Shown piece by piece: positions 25,015-36,584 of a DNA stretch of 64,000 bases. The translations under genes were made by a program, and so were the position numbers. The notes under the pieces were generated by a model that made no database searches, had not been told where the DNA came from, and worked only from the letters and a program-made list of their open reading frames with translations. Origin of the DNA: Gordionus sp. m RMFG-2023 (lineage: Eukaryota > Nematomorpha > Gordioida > Chordodea > Parachordodidae). How positions within the stretch are numbered: position 1 is the stretch's first letter; each line of letters begins with the position of its first letter. The DNA is taken from contig NC_088777.1 in NCBI RefSeq assembly GCF_954871325.1, positions 34,139,366 to 34,203,365 on the forward strand, in the 5' to 3' direction.

Positions 25015-27653
25015 ATTCGTTTCACCTCTGAATATGATTAATCAATAATTTTTATTGAAAATATTTTTTTTTATTATAATATATTATATTTCACTATGGT
25101 TTGTATTATAGGTTATTGTATAAATTAAAATAATTTTTAAACTCAAATATAAAAAGATACAAAATTATATTAAAACAAGACATAATCAGCTTAGATAGTA
25201 AAAAGAAAATATAAAGGAAGAATATTATAACATTTAAAATTGATTCTAATTCATATTATAAATATTTCATTATTCTAATTTTGTCAAAGTTTGGAAAAAA
25301 TCTTTTAGGCAAAAATCTTTAAAAATAATTTTAAAGAGAAAGATTTTTGAACAAATTTTACCTAAAATTCCAAATTCTTTAGTAAAAAAAGATCTTAAGT
25401 AAATCATTTCTAATTTTCATGCATAACAAATCTTTCAAGATGTTATCAAAAACTTTTTAAAAATATTTAAAGATCTATTCCAAAAAATTTTGAAGATTTT
25501 TTTATACTACAATTTTTTCCTTTTTAAAATACTATTGAAAAAATCGAATCAAATTGAATAAGGTTTTTATTATTCGTACGATTACTAATATGGAATAATT
25601 CGATTCCTACGAATACGAAAAATACAATTATTCGATTCAAACCAAATAATGCAAATCATGGGCGTCACTAGTTACAATCCCAGGAGAGTCAACTAATAAT
25701 TTTTATGGAGGGGGGGGGGGGTGTAGTGACTAGCTACCAAACACTGGGTTGGATATCTAAGATTCATCAATCAAGATCATGTGGTTATCGGAAATAGAGT
25801 AACGTTCTAGAATAATGGCTGGTGTTTTGAATTTCATATTTATTATTATGATGTTGTTATTGGAATATATATAATTAGTATTATTTGTATAAATAGTTTA
25901 TTTGATTGCAATAAAGAATTACATAAATCCTAGGGATATATATTTATATGCTACCAAATGAAATATATTAATAAATCGTATTGAAGTATGAACTATTTTT
26001 TATATATGATATTATGCTGGGCAATATGAATAAATTATGGTTGATAATGAAGAATGAATTATGATTATATAATGATTCTAATATTTAATCATTACATAAT
26101 TGTTGACAAAGTAAAATTAGGTGACGTATGAATTTGCAAAAGAAAAAAAAATAATAAATCAGAAATAGTTGATTAAGTACAAATCAAAATGTTCATGCTG
26201 AATAAATCTAATGAAATTGCAGAAGCCCCTCCCCTATCAGGTCAAATCTGATATTTTTTAACAAAATAATTATAATTTTATTGATAAATCTTAATTTGTC
26301 ATTTTCTATTACAAACTTATAAATAATGGAAAAATTATTTGCCATACCAAATTTCTCAGAAATGAGGTAAATTTTTAAAATATAGGCAGCATTAAATCCT
26401 ATTATAATTTTATATTCTTTAACATTTCAAATCATAATTGTAAACTAGTTTAAATTAGTTTCCTTTAATATTCCATATGTTTCATATTTATTTATATATC
26501 ATATTTTATAATAAAATATTTTAATATCTGTTAATAGTATATTTCTATTTCAAATTTACATTTTAACAATTAAATATTATACATATAATATATACTATAA
26601 AAAACAATATAAAATATAAAATAATTTTTAAAAAAGGAAGGGAGAATGGAGGGGAGGGGGTGGATATTATGAAAAACATAATTGAAACACATTGATATAT
26701 GTAAATATTTCTATTTGTAGAAAAAGAATTCTTTGACATCCAATGTGTGGATGTACAAAATTTTTTAAAAAAGGAAGAAATTTTAATATAATTACTGCCC
26801 CACCCCCTTAAAATAATTTAGCATTTTATATCGTTATATATATATATATATATAATAAAGATGATATAAGATATTGATACATCATCAAATTATCTAAGTA
26901 ATTGTAAAAATGGATTTTCAAAATTATTAATCATAAAAATATATTATAATTATTAATTCTAAAATAAATAATTCAAGCTCAGAAGTCTGTCACGCTAGTC
27001 TGCTCATGCTAATTAATAGGTGATTCAATCCTGAGACGTACTCTGGTTTGAGTTTCAGAGTATCAAATATAAATGATGAGAGATAATAGATGCCAATGAT
27101 CTCTTTTTATTCTACATTAGAAAAATTTTTATAAAAAAGGAATACAATGCAAAATTAATAATAAATAGATATAATATTATTATTACAAAAATAGGTTTTT
27201 TAAATTCTAAAATAACTAATATATGAAATAGATCTAAATGGCAAGTTAGTATTCCATATCTACCATTAATCGTAACCTTCTCCTGTGATGGGATTATACA
27301 TACCTATTTTTTTTCAATATAAAATAAAAATAGTAAATCAATGTAGATAATCAAAAATATATTTTAAAAAATTTAAAGAGAGAAGGGCGTATTATAATGC
27401 AATGCAACAAAAAATCTTTCTAATAAACTGACCATTCAGTTGTTTAACCTAAACATCAGAATCTATTTATATTGGCTAATTATTTTAATGTCACTTAAAA
27501 TGGACTAAAATTATTTTTTAAATTATATTTGAACTTGAGCTTATTATATCAATTTTTTAGATAAAAGATTTTGAATTGTATGCTTCTTTTAATAACTGAA
27601 GATAAGTAGTGGAGATATGCCATAAATGACCATGTTTGATGACAAGCCACCAC
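25015..27653. other. AT-rich spacer with worn hAT ends
   Basis: At 25657 CATGGGCGTCACTAG starts about 70 bp similar to the left end of the hAT at 47161 (ACAATC..AG..TCAACTAA..TTTTATGG..GGGG), then similarity stops. Poly-G runs near 25710 and 26645, and a TA microsatellite at 26832-26855. No gene recognised. Confidence 0.5.
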
Positions 27654-27872
27654 TAGTGTTGTAAAACGGCTTGTTTTGAGCCGATTTTAAAAACGGCTAA
27701 CTTAATGTTTTATCCAGAAAAATATTACGCAAGCCTGAAGATTTTGCTCATAGAAGACAAAGGTCTATACATATATTACCAAAATCTCGTGGCTTAGGCA
27801 ATACTTTTCTGGCTAAATTTTGAGTTATCCGTTTTAAAAAATCGGCTCAAAATGAGCCGTTTAACAACACTG
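27654..27872. mobile_element. Foldback MITE, TAGTGTTGT family, 8-bp duplication
   Basis: TAGTGTTGTAAAACGGC at the left and GCCGTTTAACAACACTG at the right form an inverted repeat. Perfect 8-bp flanking duplication GCCACCAC at 27646-27653 and 27873-27880. The interior is shared with 55785-56006 (TATCCAGAAAAATATTA.GCAAGCCT). Confidence 0.9.
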
Positions 27873-28154
27873 GCCACCACCCTTTAACACTTTTATCTAT
27901 TAGACAGATTTATCTCAAAAGTGGTCAAAGTATGTATATTTATGATATGTACCTTACCTAAGATCATTTAATAAATATAGCTCTAATAAAAAATATACCT
28001 CTATCTAGAAAAATCACGTTACACAATTTTATTGTTTGGTGAAATAATACAATTTAGATTACTGAGGCATTTAACATTATTCACACAAAAAATTAGAGCT
28101 TACAAGTTTTATTTAATAGACAAGGCGCTGAATAATATTCAGAGTGAGTATTGT

Positions 28155-28505
28155 CGGGTCATGTATTGACTGGCCACTATTTATACATTCATATATTCAT
28201 ATAGAAATGAAAAGCTCGTGCAAAACAACATTTATTAAATGATGAATAAACTTAAGAATGATTAACAAAAAGATAATTAAGTTATTAATTTATAATATTA
28301 TCATTAAATAGATTATGAAAAATTAAGATGATAATTAATTTTTTATACACCTAACTAAAAAATGAATAAATATTAATATAGGTCTTTTACAAGTATTTCA
28401 TTTCATATTTCATATTGTAATATTTAATATTTATAATAAAATTTTTAAACAATACATTATGGCTAATTAACTCATAGTATATGGCCAGTCAACACATACC
28501 ATGTT
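28155..28505. mobile_element. MITE with TTGACTGGCCA inverted ends
   Basis: ATGTATTGACTGGCCACTAT near 28160 pairs with ATATGGCCAGTCAACACATA near 28480. The interior is AT-rich with no coding. Target duplication not found. Confidence 0.6.
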
Positions 28506-29532
28506 TTGAGTGGCCAGAAAAACAACTTCACATAACCTCAGCTAGCTCATAAACTATTATACATAGGGCTAGGCTATGATACAAATTTGATTTTAAAGAT
28601 TAAGGATTGGGCTACACATTGATATAAAATTTGTTAAACCCAAAATGCCTTTATTTGAAAAAAGTAAAAACAAGGCCATTTTAGCACATCTCCCCTACTA
28701 TTCAATAAAAAACATTCCACTTCTATATTGATACATGTGTAGAGTATATAATATACGAATATCCCGATTCACTTGTTAGACTATCCTTCAAAATTTAAAT
28801 GTTAAAATTTCAAAAAATATATATCTTTTATCCTATTTATATAAAAATATTTTATAAAATAATAATGTATATTATATTTATTAGATAACAGTCTTCTTAA
28901 GGATTAATAAAGATAATGTGGCCCAACTATTACATGTTAAATTACAAATTTGAGATAGGCATCTAACATTGAAGGGTGTTCCCATCTTAAGTTTATGGCA
29001 AATTATTTCTTATTTTGGTTTCAGATTATTGATATCTTGTGCACATTCTATGTCAGGATAAATGCTGAAGGAGTTTAAAAATGTATAACAATTCGTATAA
29101 TACTCCTACAGAATATGCGTGAGGCTCATGAACGTCATTTGACAGATTCACTTGTGAAGACTTAGAGTAAAGCATATGGTTCAATAAATTATTGACCAAC
29201 AACAACAGGCCTCTTTTTAATCGACTGAATTCTTCTACTTATAAAATGTCTAGTGAGCTATCGCTAACATAGTCAGGGAAGAGGTAGATAAAAAAAATAT
29301 ATTAAATATTGGCTAAATTGCCATTCCAATTTTTATATTATTTAGCTATTCAATAATAATAATATCAATATTAATAATAATAATAATCCTTTTGCACTCA
29401 TTTTAAGGTGTCCCAACCTATTTATTTTTTGACTAATAGCTTGCTTAAGGCAAATTTTATATCATAGAATGGTTGTAGTTTCTTGTTAATATGCATTAAT
29501 TTTATGACATGTAATTTTTAATCGTATCAGTT
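28506..29532. other. AT-rich spacer, nothing recognised
   Basis: No ORF of interest, RNA gene or element ends seen. Confidence 0.45.
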
Positions 29533-29830
29533 CAATTCAGCGAAACTTTTATCGCGAAACACTTTTTCGCGAATGTCGTTTATCGCGAAAATTTTTTATA
29601 GCGAAACCAATTCTGCGAATATATCTCCGCGAAACATTTATAGCGAAGACAATTTCGCGAAGCCATTGTCGCGAATTCCGCGAAACCTTAACCTCGAATT
29701 CCGCGAAACCTTAACCTCGAATTTATTAGAGCGAATACATTTTAGCGAAACATTTTACGTGCACTTTATGGGGAATTTTTTATCGCTAATTTGAGCGAAG
29801 TCATTATCGCGAGCACATTACCGCTAAACA
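29533..29830. repeat. GCGAAA-type iterated terminal repeat, left
   Basis: About twenty short units of the form GCGAAA.n.TTTTAT.GCGAA, spaced 13-20 bp. Units CCGCGAAACCTTAACCTCGAATT occur twice in tandem (29685-29720 area). The 73-codon frame across it is a repeat artefact. Confidence 0.85.
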
Positions 29831-30139
29831 ATAAATATATTGCGAATGCATTTATACAAATGAAAAGAACATATTATTTATTATTTGATGTTTTTTAACC
29901 CTTTCGCGCCCGAAATATTTCCCGTGAACAAAATTTTTTTTAAAAAACTGAGTTAAACAAGACACAAATAACATATTTTCAACGTTTTTATTTAAAAAAG
30001 TGTATATATATAAAATTATGAAATGTAACCAATTGTCGTCATTGGGATATTCATATGTAAAGAAATATACAATTTATTTTGAATGATAAGAAATAAAACA
30101 ATTGCGATTTTTATTTAAACATCTAGATATTTTATAATT

Positions 30140-31060
30140 TATTCAAATCTTGAACAACCATTTTTGCAGTTCTTGCATCTTTGTCTGCTATCCGCCGATG
30201 GCTGTTTTATCTAATCTAATCTCTGTGATTGGATGAAAACTATTCAATTTCCTCCTTTCAATCTTCAAAGTAGGTCTACCTTCTATTTTACCATTTTCCT
30301 TTCCAACCATAATCAATCATTTAGCTATCGGAGCTTTAAATACTAAAAGAGATATATGTTTACTATTTTTCTGTTATGTGACATCTATAGAGCAACCATG
30401 AATTTACTACAACAGGAATCTAATAAATGAAAGAAAACTCGCATATAAAAACGTGTCCATTTTATGTCAGTTCTGTAGAGTTCAAATAACATATCATGGA
30501 GATCCACCCCGCCCATACCTCCGTTATAGTCTTGAATTATGGCCGGAATTTCAACATTGAAAAAAAGACTTATAAGATGCCGACCATCTCGTTCTTGATT
30601 TTGGATTTATTCCCATAAATGATGATATGGTGATAATCCATTTGTTATCAACGGTTTGCAAATTATAATATTATTAGAATCTTATAATCAAGGGACCCTC
30701 TTCCTTTTTTCTTTAGGATTCTATCATCATACAGGTTTCATCCCGATAATCAATTAGATATAAGGGTCCCCGACACGATAAAGCCATTATCTTTGAGAGC
30801 AACTGCTAAATTATACGAAGAAAAAAAGTTATCGATGTAAATTTTATTATTTTTATGTGGGGGAACAGTTTTTAATAGTTGTATAACAATATTTCCGCTA
30901 ATTCCCTTCTATGTTTTTTTTATGTTTGTGGATTTTTCTAAATATATTTCGAAATCATATAGCACTCCAGATGATCCACATTTATGCGGTTTTGAGCTAA
31001 TATATTGTTTAAACCCATCTCCCTCTGGTTTAATATATGTTGAGGTAATCTAAAAATTAT
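30140..31060 (-). pseudogene. piggyBac transposase, C-terminal two thirds, broken
   Basis: Minus-strand blocks in order: IKPEGDGFKQYISSKPHKCG (about 31045-30985), LYDFEIYLEKS (30970-30935), GISGNIVIQLLKTVPPHKNN (30900-30850), KIYIDNFFSSYNLAVALKDN (30848-30785), GGMGGVDLHDMLFELYRTDI (30525-30465), FYMRVFFHLLDS (30455-30415), and a C-terminal cysteine motif CKNCKNGCSRFE near 30165-30145. A stop splits the second and third blocks. The segment between the GDGFKQY and CGSSG motifs is short compared with active piggyBac proteins. The N-terminal part is missing, probably lost around the hAT insertion. Confidence 0.85.
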
Positions 31061-31355
31061 TTATAAAAATTTTAAAAAAAGTATAATAAAAAAAAATTCC
31101 CACTCCTAACTTTTTGCAAATATTATAGTGGCTTTCTAAATGGAAAATAACCTATATTCAATTCTTACTATATCATATTTTTAATATTTAATTTTAAAAA
31201 ATTTATAGAAAAAATTACATTATAAAATCCCAATGTTACCAATTTGGATTTCCTTCAAAAAATCATATAAATAATAGTTATTGTTAAAAATTTTTTTACT
31301 AAATATGAAATACTAGTAAAAATCTATTTTTATATATATTTATATAGAATGGTTA

Positions 31356-33356
31356 CAGGGGCGTCGCTAACCTTTACAATCTCAAGAGGCTCAACTAAAA
31401 AAAAAAATGGTGGCTTCGCCCCCATGCCTCTCATTTGCGGGGCTTCGGCCCGCTTTTGCCTGGTCTTCGGCCGGGTTTTATATTAATATATTATACTTTT
31501 TAAAAATTTGCTAACTCTGAATTCTGAATTTCATATTTTGATTATTTATTACATTATGCATACAAAATAAACTGGCATATAAATAATTAAAACAATATGA
31601 CATTTCTAAAAATATTATTTTTTAATACAAAATCTATTTATTACAGTATAAAATATCTTTGATTGCTGATATAAAAAATTTGGGTCTAAAGAATTACAAG
31701 TGATAAAAGAGGTTAATTATTTCATACATATGCCTCAATTGATAATGGTTTTTAAAAACTATATATTATAAAATTAGCAACTTACATTGACAAAAGGTCA
31801 AGAAACTAATATAACACTCTGTTGCCATTTTTAGATAGAATGGATTAATAAGGAAAATTTTATAGGCCAACCAAATCAAAAATTCTTGGAGAAGAGAATA
31901 TTTACGACCAATCCAAATCATAAAACTATATGGTGGTTAGAGCTTCCTCTTAAATGACATGATGAAAGCTAGATAAGTAATTGAGAAAAAAATTGTGAGA
32001 TATTAAATTTCTAAGAGATTATCTTCCATTTTTAATGACATAAACAACTACACAGTTGACCATTATTGCTTATAAAATATGCAATCATATGCTCTCAGCA
32101 GCTGTAATTAATAACATACCCACACAAATAATAGATGCTGGTTAATTTGCTGTCATAGCCATGACACTCACTATATTATCTTATGTCAGTATTTATTATG
32201 ATAGATAAATTGATAAAACAAATACACTAAATTCTTTAGTAGAAATTATGCAAATGTATTGAAGCCTTAAGTTATTTACAAGGCAGGGATGCCATATTAG
32301 AAATGAAACATTTTACAACTATAAAATAAGAACCAGAGGGATATGATATGATAAAAGAAATTAATTAAGATTTTATATATTATTATCGCACCACCTCTAG
32401 TTGGTATATTATATCTTAAAATAGTAGTAGTTTGTATTAATATCAAAAATATACTAGTATTAAAAATTTAACTCAAAACTGTTTTACAAATAAGAAAAAA
32501 ATAGCTTTCCTAATAACACGTAAAAAAGATAAGAAAAGTTATCTAATTATTACATCCATTCTGGGATAAATAATAAGATATTAAATTTTAGATGGCGTTA
32601 AATATTTTAAAGCAATTTATTACTTATATTTATTATCAATAGCATTTATTAGTAAAATTTATTAAAATATTAGGAATATATTATATAACTGTCAAATACG
32701 TCTGTAAAAGGGGTATTTAACCTAATCTTTTATAACCAATTTTATCTAATAGAGGATTATAAACTATATGTTTACTTACTTTTTATAAATAAATCTCTTA
32801 TACTTATTTGGATTTGGACCTTGAAAATAATTTTAAGAAGAGGCATGGTAATTAAATTTAAATATCAATGATATAGTTGATTCATAATTTTGAACTCGGC
32901 TAATTACAATATTAAATTTGTTAATTTTCAATTAATATTTATTTAATTAGGGTACATAATAATTTAAATAATAAAAGTCAATAAAGCTTCAACTGTTAAT
33001 GCTAAATTAATATTTTGTGAGTGATATTAATATTCTATTTTTAACACAGAATTTGATTGCAAGCTGACATAGTGAAAATATAATTTATAAGTATTAATCT
33101 AATCTAATAATTAAAATAGTATTCATTTAAGAATAATTTAGATAGACTTATTGATTTGTAAATTATAAAATTAAATCTATAAATTACTCAATAAAATTAT
33201 AAAAGAAATCATTCAGTGAGCGATCAAAAAAATTTATTCTTAGTTCAAGGGGATATTAAGGAGCCAATAAAAAAAAAATTATTTTGCTTCAGGGGGCTAT
33301 TCAAATTATTCAGGGAGCTCGAGCTCCCGCGCGCCCCCTCCATAGCGACGTTACTG
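31356..33356. mobile_element. Non-autonomous hAT, CAGGGGCGTCGCT family, copy 1
   Basis: Ends CAGGGGCGTCGCTA and AGCGACGTTACTG. Flanks AATGGTTA (31348-31355) and AATGATTA (33357-33364) are an 8-bp duplication with one mismatch. GC-rich subterminal words (CTTCGGCCCGC, CTTCGGCCGGG) lie near 31440-31475. It shares long stretches with 47161-48997 and has no ORF over 75 codons that looks real. Confidence 0.9.
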
Positions 33357-33599
33357 AATGATTATCGATGTAAAAGTGTAAAAATTTTGGCGCGTAAAAT
33401 ACCTAACTTTGAACTTGTATTACGTGATACATGATATAGAACGTTTTCGCCCCCTAGTTGTGGATACAACAGAGCTACGTTAGGTTTTCCTGATAATCCA
33501 TCTGAATGGACAAATTAAAATGGGGATAAAAAATGAGGAGCCCTTCACACGTTTGTGGGCAAGCCGCACGTACTTGTACGCGTAATAGTCCAAGTGGGC

Positions 33600-34987
33600 T
33601 GATGAGGAATGGACAAAAATAAGCTCAGCCCACACCCATAAGATGCTTATATACATAATAAATTATAAAGGCAAATAGGGACCTAACTTTAATAACACGG
33701 TTCATACGGCATAAGATGGGAAATTTGATAGCAAATAATAGATGAAAAGGAAAAAAGTTGGATACAGAATGAGAAGAGAGAAAAGGCAGCGAAAGTAAAA
33801 TAAAGGAAGATAAAACAAAAGTAAAAATAACCTGTGTCAAAAAGGAGTTTATGGAGATTCAAATAATATGATTTGATCCTCAACAGTTTCTTTATTGATT
33901 TCTTATATTTATTCAACCTTAAAAACTGTTTCGTGTTAAGGTTTAAATCCATGATATCCTTTACTGCCCTATAGAACCATAAAGTTTTATATTTCCTATA
34001 GGTTTTGCCGTTGAATGAGTATAACCAATTTATCGCCTCCAGGACCAGGCTATTATTTGTGTAATTCCTCAGAATATGTGCAAAAAAGGTAAGACGTTTC
34101 TTTTTCACACATGCACTTGAGTGTGACGTGACCTCAGCCAAAGGTTAACATTAGAGATAATGTTGGGGTAAAAAATGCCATTTATTATCCTAAGACATTT
34201 GTTGACAAACGCCTGTAATCTCCTGGTCTCTCTCTTCGTAATCTCCCATATATCACCGCCGTAAAGGAGAATTGGGATGATGGTGGAATTGAATATACGT
34301 AGCCTAGTGTAAACCGATATCTCCCTGGATTTCCACAGTTTGGAATATTTAAAAAAGCAGCCTTGCGTTATGAAATCTGATTTTTAGTTCTTCATGGCAG
34401 CTACCCCTATTATCTATGTTTACCCCAAGATATTTATAAAAGGACACCACCCTAACCAACTCCCCCCTCCCCTACCATCCAATCAACCAAAGGGGGCGCA
34501 TGAGATGATGGCATAATTACCGTCTTATCGAAGTTAATATCCAATCCAACCTTTAGGCTGAAGGAATTAAGTATCAAGACTAAATTATGGGCCTCCTCCA
34601 AGCTCTTGGCAATCATCACGTCATCTGCATAACAAATCACTCTATTTTCCAAAAACCATGTCTGATTAAATCCAAGTTCCAGAAGATTTGCGGCTCCCAG
34701 CTAATCAGTAATTATTTTATTCATAACTAAATTGAACAACAGAGGGGAGACAACACACTCTTGCTTTACTCCTTTTTTTGTTCTAAAGTGGGGAGAAACT
34801 TTATTAATGATTTTAAACGAGGCGAAGAGATTACTATAATGTGTCCTAAGAATCTTAATGATATTCCCGTCAATGCCACATCCTTCTAGGATTGCCCACA
34901 GAGTATCGTGAATAACGCTGTCAAAAGCGCGCTTAAAATCAACGAAGATAAAGTAAAATGGTAATTTATACTTCTCATACTTCTCTG
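33600..34987 (-). pseudogene. LINE A fragment: reverse transcriptase and C-terminus, 5' truncated
   Basis: Minus strand. HLSEKYEKYKLPFYFIFVDFKR.AFDSV (from 34985), GVKQECVVSPLLFNLVM (about 34770-34720), and the catalytic CYADDVMIAKSL (about 34640-34600). The C-terminal RLTFFAHILRNYTNNSLVLEAI then follows (34105-34040). A normal QGC is QEC here. A different LINE lineage from its plus-strand neighbour, joined to it at about 34985-34990 with shared CTGACAGATGC. Confidence 0.8.
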
Positions 34988-36520
34988 ACAGATGCCTTTG
35001 CATTCAATGCAAACATTGAAACAATAAATTGCTCACAAGTCAGTGAAAAAATCTGGACAGACCTTTCATCCAGATTAATAGACACTGCAAAATCGACGCT
35101 AGGCTTGACAAGAGGAGGCAACAAATCACACAAAGAACTATGGTGGTGGAATCAAGAGGTACAAACCACTATACAGGAGAAAAAAGCCCTTTATAAAATA
35201 TGGTACAAATCCAAAAATGCAGATGACCAGGAGCTTCTCAACTTTAATTCCCACATATTGCATCTCGACGAACACTCCCCTTGTCAAAACCTTGTACAAC
35301 CTATAACAGAACAAGTAATCACATGCCTCAAGCATATGAAAAACAACAAAGCTAGGGGTCCAGACGATATTCCAATAGAAAGCCTTAAAGCACTAGGAGA
35401 TGATGGAATACATCTCCTCACAAATCTGTACAATAAAATACTTGGAAATGAAGAGGTTCCCCAAAAATGGAGGCAGAGCTATCTAGTTCCTATCTTCAAA
35501 AATAAAGGGGATCCACACAATTGTCAAAATTACAGGGGCATAAAACTAATGTCACACTGTCTAAAACTATACGAAAAAATAATAGAAAAAAGATTAAGAG
35601 ATATAATCGAAATAGGAGAGACACAGTTTGGCTTTATGCCTGGAAGATCAACAACCGATGCTATCCATTCAATTAGGCAAATGAGTGAAAAATACAGGGA
35701 AAAGAACAAAAAGCTACAATGGTCTTTCTCGATCTAGAAAAGGCCTTCGATAGAATCACAAGAAAACTTATCTGGTGGGCGCTACGTCACAAAAAAGTTC
35801 CCGAAAAATATATAAGAATAATACAGGATATGTGTATGAGACATACAACAATGGTCCGTAACACAGCAGGTACTTCAGCAGGCTTCACAATAGCCGAATG
35901 AGTTCATCAAGGGTCGGCTCTCAGCCCACTTCTCTTCATTACAGTAATAGATGTATTAGCACAGTCTATACCTCAAACAGTCCCGTGGAATATGATATTT
36001 GCAGATGATATTGTGATACTTGCCGAATCCAAGGATGAAATGAAAGAAAGGTTAGTGAATTGGATAAATATCCTAGAAATGCACGGATTAAAAGTAAATA
36101 GAGAAAAGACGGAGTATATGGTGATAGGAGGAGATGAAACGGAGAGTATTGATATAAATGATTGGCAGATATCCGCAATTGAAAGCTGCAAATATTTGGG
36201 CTCCACTATACAAACAAACGGCACAATAGAAAAAGAGATAAAGAGTAAGATTAATCAAGGGTAGTTAAAGTGGAGATCTTTATCTGGAGTGCTATTTGAC
36301 AAAAGAATCCCACACAAATTAAAGGGAAAAATTTACAGTTCCATAGTACAACCAACTATTCTATATAGTTCAGAAACATGGCCAACCAAAGAATCAGACG
36401 AGAGAAGTCTACAAACTATGGAGATGAGAATTCTGAGGATGATTGCTGGGGTAACAAGAAAGGATAAGGTGCGCAGTACAAGAATACTAAATAGTTTAAA
36501 GGTAGTGCCCATAAGCTAAA
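34988..36520 (+). pseudogene. RTE-like LINE B fragment: reverse transcriptase, 5' truncated
   Basis: Starts inside the endonuclease-RT linker (TDAFAFNANIETINCSQVSE). Next come KELWWWNQEVQ (about 35136-35170), KARGPDDIPIESLKAL (about 35350-35395), SYLVPIFKNKGDPHNCQNYR (35478-35537), TQFGFMPGRSTTDAI (35620-35665), a frameshift, FLDLEKAFDRI (35723-35756), a stop before VHQGSALSPLLF (35900-35940), and the catalytic FADDIVILAES (35998-36030). YLGSTIQTNG, LYSSETWPTKES and RILRMIAGVTRKD complete it (36195-36465). The 3' end is missing. Same family as the minus-strand copy at 45318-51090. Confidence 0.88.
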
Positions 36521-36584
36521 GAGAAAAAAAAATTGATTAAAAATTTTGATGACAAATGATCTCGCTGGGCGCGAAAGGGTTAAT

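Larger units (their letters stand above)
29899..36580 (-). mobile_element. piggyBac element with TTAA target duplication, holding nested insertions
   Basis: Starts CCCTTTCGCGCCC and ends GGGCGCGAAAGGG, perfect 13-bp inverted ends, each next to TTAA (29895-29898, 36581-36584). This is the piggyBac signature. It sits in the left arm of the foldback element. The matching place in the right arm (about 40525-40545) shows the uninterrupted TTTTTAATAAAAA. It contains its own transposase remnant, a non-autonomous hAT and two LINE fragments. Confidence 0.92.

Noticed and set aside
26990-27062. Possible tRNA
   Set aside because: A T-arm-like hairpin (ACTCTGG TTTGAGT TTCAGAGT) is present, but no matching A box, acceptor stem or anticodon arm could be placed.
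29573-29794. 73-codon ORF
   Set aside because: It is a translation of the GCGAAA-type repeat units. Its residue pattern follows the repeat period.
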